Source: Pelargonium cotyledonis
Lineage: Eukaryota; Streptophyta; Magnoliopsida; Geraniales; Geraniaceae
Direction of reading: 5' to 3'
Assembly (NCBI GenBank): GCA_036897625.1
Contig: JAYMTA010000547.1
Span: forward strand, 1 to 27,085
Length of the DNA stretch: 27,085 bases
Below, in pieces: positions 21,301 to 27,085 of the stretch. The translations under genes were made by a program, and so were the position numbers. The notes under the pieces were generated by a model. It made no database searches and was not told where the DNA came from. It was given only the letters and a program-made list of their open reading frames with translations. Position 1 is the stretch's first letter. Each line of letters starts with the position of its first letter.

Positions 21301-23511
21301 TATTTGAGAACTACTCTAGAACGAGATAATAGAAAAGTATATATGGGATCGACAGAAAACTTCTAATTAAAGCGTGCATGCTAACTATCTATCCCTCTAA
21401 ATCTAGTCATCAATTTTCCTAAATAGTAAATCTCAACTCTTAACTGCTATGCATTTTCTGAACTAAAGCCTAACATATATATTCTTATGTGAGAGGTTTA
21501 ATTGAGCACAATGAGCACAAGTTGTCTAAGCTAAGGAAGGCCTAAGGGTATAATCTTACTGCTATATTCAATTATCCTCCATTGTTTATCTTACTGCTAT
21601 TTTCAATTTATCCTATTCCTAGTTCAGTCAAACAAAGCAATAGTGGTAATTAGGCGATCTAGCTAACTCAAGCATTAAGCACAAAGATAAACCATAACCA
21701 ACAATTGACAATCAATATTATTCAAAAAACTTGTATTAACTGTATCATTCAAAGTTCAAGTAGCCCACACCAAGGATTTAATTAGCTTATAATCATCAGA
21801 TATAAATAAATCTTAGTAACACACGCATGGATTCAAACAAACCTTGTCTAGAACACAGAGGAGAAAAAGAATAAACCCTAATACTGACCAAGACACCAAG
21901 TGGTTGTCTTCTTCATATCCTTACTTCCCTTTTGGTCACCGTCATCTACCCCTATCTACAATCCTTTTCTTTTTACCAGATCATCTTTTATCACTTTGTA
22001 TCAGATAGGCTTCCCACAATTAAGCTTCAGTTCCCTTTAGTTGAACTGAAATCGCTTTAACCCTAAACAAAAGATCAAATCTGACAAAGTGAACAAAAAG
22101 CTAACTAAAATTTATAATTCAAGGATATTAAACATAGGAAAAATGAGAGATAATTGCATTATAATTATGGTCAAAAAAGCATATTTGTTCAATATGATAT
22201 CTTTGAGTTGGGCAGATTTATAATTTTCCCTCTCTATATAATATTGAGAATATATAGTTCAAGAAGCTGATACATGCGTATTTATCACTTCAATATGGTT
22301 TGTCTATTAACTATGTTCTCTGATGGAAAGCAGCAACTTGCATATTGTACTTGAGTTGAACACAGATTCAAAGTAACAAATCTTTCATCTAAAAATGGTA
22401 ACAAATCTTTAACCGTCGCAGTTGTATGTGAAATGGTTGGCAAATGCAAGTATCAATTTGAAAAGTACTTGAAGAAATCATTTAACCAGACTTGGAATTT
22501 TATAAATGATGCTATGTTTTATTGGGGTCAACATCTGCAGAATGTCACAATTTCAATAAGATAATCTCGTGTGTACAAGTGACAATTATAAGGGCCCAAA
22601 TTTTGGACAGATTTGTGAAATCTATTACCCGCTCTTTGTTCAAATTGGAAATGGTATCTGTAAAGAACCAACTCAACTAAAAGCTTAAGCCGATAGTTGA
22701 AGGCCCAATAATAGTTTTATACTCTAACAGTATCCATATTTCATGGTTTTATATTTTGCCGGCGTATACTAAGAAGATATTGTTTTTTTTCCTGCAGGTT
22801 ATAAGCAAGAAGACCAATATAACTTATGATGATATTACAAATGACCTCTGTCCTGTAAGTCTGTGTCTGTAGTATCAATGTTATTTGATATAAATTTGGC
22901 ATTTCATGAACAATATAGGTACTACTCAGTACTCATGCCATCTATATGGTGAAAGTTTTGTTTACATATACATCAGAAGACATGTTAGATATCTCGACTC
23001 ACTCGCTCAATGTTGTTGCTGTATCCAGCTCCTGAGTGTGCATCAAGCATATAGAATATGTACAGTGTACTCGGATGAAAAATACAAAACTGAAAGTGTT
23101 ACCCCCGAAGTAAGTTGAATCTTGTTTTGATAGTTCTCAGTAGAATTGTTTCCTTATCGTGATTAGTTTTATTGAGGGAGTCTGGGTAATGGTCTGTCTC
23201 TTACCCGTACAGGTCATTGCCAGCATGAAGCTTCTGATGACAGATGAACCTGATCCAGAAAATGATACCAACTCCTTCTTGCTGGATGACCATTCCAGGT
23301 ATATTTAACAAAACATAAATAAAATCTCTCCCTGATTGTTGAATGTAAATATTATTTGCCAAAGTTGCACTAATTAATCATGCTTTGCAAATGCAGCATT
23401 CCCTTTTCAGTTGATGAAATTTCCAATTCTCTCGACGAAAAGGATTTTGCTAATGTAAAACCTCATGCAGAACTGGCTGAAAATCCAGCCTTCCAATATT
23501 TGAAAGAATAA
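2041..23511 (+). CDS. Class XI myosin heavy chain, 40 coding exons
   Basis: Plant myosin XI is a processive actin motor that carries organelles and vesicles and drives cytoplasmic streaming and tip growth. Exons read by eye: 2041-2043, 2921-3049, 3638-3781, 3873-4018, 4099-4258, 4390-4448, 4560-4719, 5568-5717, 5791-5927, 6026-6172, 6285-6386, 7325-7382, 7472-7573, 9111-9148, 9299-9425, 9532-9702, 9789-9920, 10017-10126, 10255-10315, 11112-11289, 11452-11657, 12959-13078, 13561-13659, 16508-16693, 16807-16904, 17035-17122, 17207-17227, 17338-17376, 17463-17633, 18125-18256, 18514-18690, 18845-18922, 19182-19304, 19406-19476, 19567-19666, 19811-19867, 22798-22854, 23029-23109, 23213-23298, 23397-23511. 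All introns are GT-AG and phases match at every junction, giving 1472 residues, slightly below the roughly 1500-1550 usual for the class. No stop or frameshift was seen, so the gene looks functional. The class is certain from the head, six IQ motifs and dilute tail; the paralogue (XI-A to XI-K) is not resolved. Least certain are the first exon, the 21-nt exon and exon 32. Confidence 0.93.
2044..3637 (+). other. Introns 1 and 2 of the myosin gene
   Basis: Intron 1 (2044-2920, 877 nt) and intron 2 (3050-3637, 588 nt) are T-rich with canonical ends and flank exon 2. Intron 1 has a short TTTA run near 2388-2402. A long first intron right after the ATG may carry expression-enhancing elements, but none is identifiable by eye. 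No mobile element recognised. Confidence 0.6.
4720..5567 (+). other. Intron 7 (848 nt), with a foldback
   Basis: The intron separates exons 7 and 8. It contains the inverted repeat at 4841-4905. An open frame at 5132-5317 (61 codons ending ILKRQAQSK) follows an AG site, but it resembles no myosin sequence, so I treat it as chance or an unidentified relic. Confidence 0.55.
4815..4990. repeat. Possible MITE-like foldback
   Basis: GGGAATGGGAATGAGAAT at 4841-4858 pairs with CCATTTCCATTCTCATTCCC at 4885-4904 in inverted orientation, flanked by GTTTGG-rich sequence and a further inverted-looking segment, GGAATGAGATTCCCATCC, near 4941. This G/T-rich pattern is common in plant hAT- or PIF-type MITEs. 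Ends and target duplication are not defined. Confidence 0.4.
6387..7324 (+). other. Intron 11 (938 nt)
   Basis: Separates switch II from the FEQFCINLT exon. It holds the truncated SINE at 6947-7007. Beyond that, only an imperfect pair of units containing ATGCCATCCAGTT near 7019-7065. Confidence 0.6.
6938..7016 (+). mobile_element. 5'-truncated SINE with target-site duplication
   Basis: A 61-bp insert (6947-7007) is flanked by perfect 9-bp direct repeats AGTTCAACT (6938-6946 and 7008-7016). It starts GAGGTCTCAGGTTCGAGCCT, which contains a polymerase III B-box (GGTTCGAGCCT), and ends in about 20 A residues. The A-box end is missing. Length, B-box, A tail and duplication together fit a short tRNA-derived SINE inserted by LINE machinery. 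The clean A tail and perfect duplication suggest a young insertion. Confidence 0.75.
7681..7830 (+). mobile_element. Miniature LTR plus primer-binding site (TRIM-like fossil)
   Basis: A candidate LTR (7681-7787, 107 bp) begins TGTTAATGTATCCCACATTG and ends TTTAACA. It is followed at once by TGGTATCACAGCT, close to the Met-tRNA primer site TGGTATCAGAGCT. The body contains the AGCTTAAGCTTTTGGGTT stretch common in plant TRIM LTRs. No second LTR was found nearby, so it is a partial copy. Confidence 0.65.
8152..8379. mobile_element. Stowaway-type MITE (Tc1/mariner)
   Basis: The element at 8154-8377 has inverted ends CTCTCTCCATCCTAAAATAA and (reading inward from the other side) CTCCCTCCATCCC, followed by GTCCAC in both arms. 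It is flanked by TA on each side (8152-8153 and 8378-8379), the target duplication of this superfamily. At 224 bp and non-coding it is a typical Stowaway. The two ends still match well, so it is not very old. Confidence 0.92.
10316..11111 (+). other. Intron 19 (796 nt)
   Basis: Precedes the converter exon. It includes a GC-richer patch (10640-10700) unlike the surrounding AT-rich intron, which may be an unidentified insertion. A plus-strand frame at 10607-10855 has no recognisable family. Confidence 0.45.
11658..12958 (+). other. Intron 21 (1301 nt)
   Basis: Lies within the IQ-coding region between codons. It contains the foldback repeat at about 12231-12650; the rest is AT-rich without recognised features. 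Confidence 0.6.
12231..12650. repeat. Foldback repeat with AAGCGCA/GCACACC-type ends
   Basis: The left part (GGTGCAGAAAGGTAAACGGC, then GCACACCACCTTGG and AAGCGCATAGGAC) is approximately the reverse complement of the right part (GCCTCATCTTCCTTGGCC, CCTAGGACCCCTTTGCGTC, TACCTTGCAC), with an AT-rich centre. Such elements with interspersed GGCGC-type motifs are common non-autonomous plant DNA repeats. The arms are diverged, so it is old. Boundaries are approximate. Confidence 0.5.
13079..13560 (+). other. Intron 22 (482 nt), nothing recognised
   Basis: AT-rich intron with canonical ends between the last IQ exon and the first rod exon. No repeat or motif recognised. Confidence 0.55.
13708..13980 (-). 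mobile_element. Copia-type LTR retrotransposon, 3' end fossil
   Basis: The LTR at 13830-13708 (minus, 123 bp) starts TGTTCCCTGCC, ends CTGGAACA, and holds a TATATAAAGAGA promoter-like box. Immediately upstream on the minus strand the sequence can be read as [10 protein letters not shown] followed by a natural end, as at the C-terminus of Copia polyproteins. Only this end portion is recognisable, so the copy is broken and probably a truncated relic. Age: moderate. Confidence 0.6.
14461..14830 (-). mobile_element. TRIM element with both LTRs, about 370 bp
   Basis: Two direct repeats, 14461-14566 (106 bp) and 14715-14830 (about 116 bp), share TGTTAGAT, TGATAATGG and CTACTAGTAAGG-like stretches. 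Read on the minus strand, the upstream LTR ends TCTAACA and is followed by TGGTATTTGAG, a primer-binding-like site. The 148-bp interior is GC-rich and non-coding. ATAT flanks both ends, a possible target duplication. Structurally whole for a TRIM; the LTRs have drifted clearly apart, so it is not recent. Confidence 0.72.
15946..16019 (+). mobile_element. LTR copy of the 71-bp TRIM family, plus orientation
   Basis: TATTAAGAGTATATAATTAA...CTTAAGCTTTTAGTGCTTGAG...CCCTTACA follows, in reverse orientation, the same order of blocks as the LTR at 22659-22729. Only the LTR is present; no clear target duplication is seen. More diverged than the 22659 copy. Confidence 0.6.
16550..16630 (+). repeat. Coding minisatellite, 21-bp unit x3 plus a partial unit
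   Basis: Within exon 24, units at 16550-16570, 16571-16591 and 16592-16612 each encode Ala-Pro-Lys-Ala-Ser-Glu-(Gly/Gln). A partial fourth, Ala-Pro-Ile-Ala-Gln, follows. The units differ at only a few bases, which implies recent expansion. The 21-nt period preserves the frame. The proline-rich product should interrupt the coiled coil. Confidence 0.93.
17634..18124 (+). other. Intron 29 (491 nt), nothing recognised
   Basis: T-rich intron between two globular-tail exons; no repeat recognised beyond T runs. Confidence 0.55.
18279..18360. repeat. (ACAT)n microsatellite
   Basis: A nearly perfect tetranucleotide array with one ATAT interruption near its start and a TATATGT end, in intron 30 about 22 bp downstream of the exon 30 donor. 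It makes an obvious length-polymorphic marker. Confidence 0.95.
19920..21110 (-). mobile_element. Probable LTR-retrotransposon remnant, minus strand
   Basis: The block is much GC-richer than the intron. On the minus strand a candidate LTR starts TGTCACACCC at 20394 and holds GAGTATAAATGCCCC, a TATA-type promoter, then a C/T-rich leader-like stretch toward 20000. The part at 20400-21100 carries repeated CTACCTGAGAG/CTACTCGAGAG motifs and resembles non-coding internal sequence. No reverse transcriptase or integrase seen. Family unknown; broken and partial. Confidence 0.42.
21130..21910. repeat. Dispersed repeat, probably retroelement-derived
   Basis: Contains ACGAACGCAAGTGCACGTGC and AGTATCAATCCCACATGGAT, phrases I associate with widespread plant LTR-element non-coding regions, and ends near ACCTTGTCTAGAACACAGAG. 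There is no coding capacity. Family and borders are uncertain, and it could be the continuation of the 19920-21110 remnant. Confidence 0.35.
22654..22734 (-). mobile_element. 71-bp solo LTR with GTATC target duplication
   Basis: The LTR at 22659-22729 runs TGTAAAGAACCAACTCAACT...ACTCTAACA on the plus strand and is flanked by perfect 5-bp repeats GTATC (22654-22658 and 22730-22734). TG...CA ends and the duplication identify it as a solo LTR formed by recombination between the two LTRs of a TRIM. Its best relative in the window is 448-518. Confidence 0.85.
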
Positions 23512-24200
23512 GGTCAAATGGTTATATACACGTCTTGTCTAGCTTTTTTTGTTTCTCAGAGATCCACCGAAATATATATGTCAAAGATACGTCACAGTCA
23601 ATCTCACATACTCTGTATGTATATTCATCCACCCAGATAAAGGTATAATTTTTTCACTTCTTCATTGTAACACCCGTTGTCCTGTAAAGTTGTTAGGCTG
23701 GTTCAGATAGTCGAAATTGTGATACCGAGGCGAAAAACAATGTTAATTGTTAGTGGTGAGAGAAGTTGAGGCATAGTAACACTTCCAGCCCTGTCAGTTT
23801 CAATTGTACAATCTAACAAACACAATACATATACTTCATTTGTTTGGTTACTTTGGATCATATTTTAGAAAATACATATAGTTTGCAATGTGTTTCCTTT
23901 TTGTTTCCAGATCATTATACTTCATAGTATTTTCTGCTGTTTAGCAATGTTTTACATGTGCACTTTATTGATGATATTTCAGTTTTCCCATTTCGAATTT
24001 GTTGTGATACTTGTTTTTCTTAAAGGTTCAAAACCTTGGTCGACCTTGGACTTGGGCTTGTAAATAACGTGTATGTTAGCTCCAATTTGTTAGCTTACTT
24101 GTAGGCTTAAAACCAGACATTTTAGTGTATATATCAGAACTTTATGGCTCAATATATAATAATACAATTACAATTCCAATTTCTCACTAATTCAATTATT
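23512..24200 (+). other. Probable 3' UTR and downstream flank
   Basis: Begins directly after the TAA at 23509-23511. T-rich, with no perfect AATAAA near the stop; plant polyadenylation signals are loose, so the cleavage site cannot be placed. Confidence 0.4.
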
Positions 24201-25490
24201 GTTTTAGATCAGTTCATTTAAAGTTGTTGTAGACAAGTGAAGTTTAGAACCTAATTCATGTTGTGGCAATAATTGATTTAATTATGATATTTCAATTGCA
24301 CTTTGAAAATAATTAATTAAACAATTAATAAAGTGAGATGAGATTTACTCAAAATAGACTTTGGTAATATATAAGATTAAGACAATTGATATGACGACCA
24401 TCACATGACCTAATTATATCTAAACAATTAATTATGAATAAAACAAAAGAGTTCGTTGCAATAAATTTAAAGCAATTGTGGCTTCTTAATTAGTTTTTGC
24501 AAAATAATGAAACTTATTAGATATATTATATACATAGAGCAATTACCAACATAGAATCCCCTTCGAAGATTGTCATATATATATATATATATGACAATAA
24601 TGTTTAATCAAATGAAAACCTAGCAACTCATATCATCAATGGTTTTGCATATTAATTATGATTGCATTCTTATACATATATAAAATAAATAATATGAGTA
24701 AGATCTTTTTTTAGACTAAATCAAACTATGAAAATATGGCTTTGCATAAAAATTTGTATGTTTATTTCAATGAGAATCTCAGCTATGATTCATATGTTCT
24801 AATTAATTGAGGTTATAATATCCGTAAAAAAAAAATAGAGGTTATGATAGAAAAAAAAAATCTCAGCTATGATTTATTTGTTTAGATTCTCTATCAATAA
24901 AAGCATGGTATTAATTGAGGTTATGTCATCTAATCAATTAGCACTCATATTCGCATCTATGAATTTGTGGGCATGGAACGCCCGCTTGGATCCAATTCGT
25001 TATGTTTTGGCTGAAATTTCAGACATTCATATTATAATATTGTAAAATTTAATTCTGAGTATAAGGAATTCAAACTCATATATAATTAGTTTAAGAAATG
25101 TATCCTTACAAATTAAAATAATCTATATCAATAGGTTGTTTCATGTTACAAATGTATTGGAATGGGAACTAGTGATCGGTAATATAATGATTACCAACTT
25201 GACTTAATTTAAGAAAAATATAGTATATGACTTCAATTATATATATATTCTATAATAATTTGTGTAACTGAACTTCGATTATTGATTCACTTTGTTGTGA
25301 TCATCATTAAATGATATTCTGAAATGTGTCTGCCCAATTAATGATTAGTAATTTGCCCACCAACAATTTTCTGGATAAAAAAAGAAGGAAAAAAAAAAAC
25401 TCTATCATTGATCATTTATAGGTCTGCTCCATGCTGATAATTTATCTCTATTTCAAGTGCAACCCTAGTTCTATTCGCAATTCAAAAAAT
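24201..25490. other. AT-rich intergenic region
   Basis: No gene seen. It holds the palindrome at 24569-24598 and an imperfect duplication: AATCTCAGCTATGATT at 24775 and again at about 24860, with AATTGAGGTTAT-type sequence in both units. A short GC-richer segment at 24959-24994 resembles the core of the foldback at 26 kb. Confidence 0.5.
24569..24598. repeat. Perfect 30-bp AT palindrome
   Basis: ATTGTCAT, an alternating AT core, then ATGACAAT: the two 15-base halves are exact reverse complements. It could extrude as a cruciform. It may be only an AT microsatellite with a lucky flank, but the seven non-AT-run bases on each side also match. Confidence 0.9.
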
Positions 25491-25619
25491 TAGAAAAATA
25501 AAAAAATAAAATATTATCATCAAGTAGTAGTAGCTTTTATTTCAAAAGCATGAGCAGCAGAATAAAAGTACAAAGTGAAAATAAAAACCAAACTCGAAAT
25601 AAAACAAGGAAAAACATTA

Positions 25620-25890
25620 AAACTATGCTAAAGCGATCGATAATGAGATTAATTCAAGCGCCAATCCGCGAAGGAGAACGAGACAGAAGATAAGCCAAGA
25701 GTGTATAACTCCAGCACTGAATACAGAGTATAGAGTCTTCGACGGACGGATAGGAGTCTTCAAAAACGAGAGCGTTTTGTGCCAACCAAACGATCCAAAA
25801 AGCAATTGGGCAGATTGCATTCCTAGCCTCACAAACCTGCACTGCTCTGGTGATCATGGAGGGCCAAGGAAAAAAAAAATAGAACGACAA
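25620..25890 (-). pseudogene. LINE (L1-type) ORF2 C-terminal fragment
   Basis: The minus strand encodes AICPIAFWIVWLAQNALVFED followed by ILCIQCWSYTLLAYLL. The FW.IW...N..VF(E/D) pattern is typical of the region after the reverse transcriptase and zinc-finger motif in plant L1 LINEs. It ends near 25620-25655; the following minus-strand sequence has an AATAAA-like signal (about 25535), as in a 3' tail. It is 5'-truncated and no reverse transcriptase core is present. A chance frame is possible but less likely. Confidence 0.5.
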
Positions 25891-25896
25891 TAAATA

Positions 25897-26165
25897 AATA
25901 ATTAAATGAGTAAAATGTGTATCAGTTAACTGATATATTTATATCAGTTAACTGATATATTTATATCAGTTGCAACTTAACCAAATCAATGAGGTGATGA
26001 CACCTCATTAAATTTCACTTATACCCACCCAAATGAATTTGTGGGAGCGGAGCGACCCGTCCGGATTCATGATTTTAAATGAGGTGTCATCACCTCATTG
26101 GTGCAACTGATATAAAGTTATATCAGTCAATTGATGCCCATATTACTCATTTTAAATTATTATTA
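25897..26165. mobile_element. Foldback element with nested palindromes
   Basis: The outer arms (about 25897-26009 and 26078-26165) are inverted repeats: TTAAATGAGTAAAATG, ATATCAGTTGCAAC and AATGAGGTGATGACACCTCATT on the left reappear reverse-complemented on the right. The 22-bp blocks at 25988-26009 and 26078-26099 are each self-complementary apart from a 4-base loop. The left arm also has a 22-bp tandem duplication containing the perfect palindrome ATCAGTTAACTGAT (25921-25934 and 25943-25956). The centre (26010-26077) is GC-richer. No coding capacity, so a non-autonomous MITE-like element; superfamily unknown. Confidence 0.8.
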
Positions 26166-26913
26166 ATCTTTATAACTCTATTATTTTTATTATGCCTCAG
26201 GTCAAATAATGTATAATTTCTCTTATTGTATAGTTATTCACATAACCCAAAATCATGGGTTCTAGCTTAATTTGTATACAAGGAGCTTTTTCATTATTTC
26301 ATATAATGTAATTCAAGAGTTTTACCCTAATTTTCATGATAATTAAAATACATATCACATCACATGTGATATAAATAGTTTTGAACATGCATAGCTTTTC
26401 ATGTATCACATTATCTCAACGGCACTCTCGAGCTATATCTTACTCACCAATAATCATTTATCTGTGCGAGCTTGTAGTGACGCGTATTGGACAGGATGTT
26501 CTATCACGCGACGGTCTACTGATATTTGATCTTTCTAAATCCTTTCTCGTATGAACAAATAGAATTATACACTAAGATGTTTCAAGAAATGCTTTTTCAG
26601 TTTAATAGTTATTATATAATGATCAGTGAAAATTATATAATCATAACGATATAACTTGAATTATTAGGCACCTAATCAAGATTTGGAGTTGGATATATAC
26701 ATACAAACAAAATATTATGAAGATTGTTAGGATGTGTATATATAGGATTTGTTAAGTTAATTAATTAAATATATATTAAGTATTTAGATACTCAAAATAG
26801 TGATTAGAAAGTCAAATAGATATTGCAAGAGATGGCTTGTTCATTTGAGAATTATTTTAAGTTTGAATATTTGCTTAGGTAATGTGTTTTGCGCAAAAAC
26901 TGGTAACTAATTG
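26166..26913. other. AT-rich intergenic region, nothing recognised
   Basis: No gene, RNA or named repeat identified. A slightly GC-richer patch near 26418-26515 has no signature I know. Confidence 0.5.
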
Positions 26914-27085
26914 CACTACAAAAAACTTCAGCTATTGTGTTAGAAATTGTGACAAATTTTTCTGTCACAAAACGGTCGCAAATTTGCGACCAATTTGTGA
27001 CAAAATAGTTGTGACAAGTTTGTGACAAACTTGTTACCAATATCTTTGTCACATGTTGTAGGCGTCGCTAATTTGTCGCAATTTT
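26914..27085. mobile_element. CACTA (En/Spm) transposon terminus, continuing beyond the window
   Basis: Begins CACTACAAAAAACTTCAGC, the diagnostic CACTA terminal inverted repeat. It is followed by dense subterminal motifs: TTGTGACAAA in direct and inverted forms (26948, 26994 and 27009-27029) and the perfect 18-bp palindrome GGTCGCAAATTTGCGACC (26974-26991). Such short repeats bind the element's own regulatory protein in En/Spm. The trinucleotide before it, TTG (26911-26913), should recur after the other end. Whether a transposase gene follows cannot be seen. Confidence 0.88.

Larger units (their letters stand above)
19868..22797 (+). other. Intron 36 (2930 nt), repeat-filled
   Basis: The longest intron of the gene, within the dilute domain. 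It contains an LTR-type remnant (about 19920-21110), a second repeat-like block (21130-21910) and a solo LTR (22659-22729). 22000-22650 is AT-rich with nothing recognised. Exons 36 and 37 on either side are intact and in phase. Confidence 0.6.
17463..23511 (+). other. Globular tail with dilute (DIL) domain, exons 29-40
   Basis: Residues about 1058-1472 form the cargo-binding tail, which in plants binds vesicle adaptors of the MyoB (DUF593) type and Rab GTPases. Conserved stretches include [16 protein letters not shown] (exon 29), [18 protein letters not shown] (exon 30), [19 protein letters not shown] (exon 31), [16 protein letters not shown] across exons 34-35, [16 protein letters not shown] (exons 36-37) and [19 protein letters not shown] (exons 37-38). 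The protein ends [10 protein letters not shown]. Exon 32 (18845-18922) codes a 26-residue Pro/acidic linker (MSQPPLPG...) where many family members have a basic linker beginning CIQAPR. The exon 36-37 intron (19868-22797) is 2930 nt and filled with repeats. Confidence 0.92.

Overview
The window is nuclear plant DNA. It is AT-rich, has GT-AG introns throughout, and carries typical angiosperm repeats: a Stowaway MITE, TRIM-type miniature LTR elements, a CACTA terminus and a Copia LTR. The organism looks like a flowering plant, probably a eudicot; the species cannot be named from the sequence.

One large plus-strand gene dominates: a class XI myosin heavy chain. I traced 40 coding exons between 2041 and 23511. 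Joined, they give one uninterrupted frame of 4419 nt (1472 residues plus stop). The order is SH3-like N-terminus, motor head with P-loop, switch I and switch II, six IQ motifs, a short coiled-coil rod, and a C-terminal globular tail (dilute domain). The first coding exon appears to be the ATG alone. The rod is shorter than usual for the class: the exon that normally follows the first rod exon was not found, and a coding minisatellite (three 21-bp units, Ala-Pro-Lys-Ala-Ser-Glu-X) sits beside the gap.

Layout: 1-520 holds degraded TRIM-like LTR sequence on the minus strand. 520-1080 is empty. 1088-1330 is a minus-strand fragment of an LRR receptor-like kinase gene. About 1560-2040 is the probable myosin promoter/leader. 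2041-23511 is the myosin gene, whose long introns hold most of the repeats: a foldback in intron 7, a truncated SINE in intron 11, a miniature LTR and a Stowaway MITE in intron 13, a foldback in intron 21, a Copia 3' end plus a tiny TRIM plus a 71-bp-family LTR in intron 23, and an LTR-type remnant plus a 71-bp solo LTR in intron 36. 23512-24200 is the probable 3' UTR and its flank. 24200-26913 is intergenic, with palindromes, a LINE tail fragment and a complex foldback element. A CACTA transposon begins at 26914 and runs off the end.

I found no undescribed biological system. The most useful leads are the remodelled myosin rod, the ATG-only exon, the nested-palindrome foldback near 26 kb, and the family of 71-bp LTRs recurring in and beside the gene.
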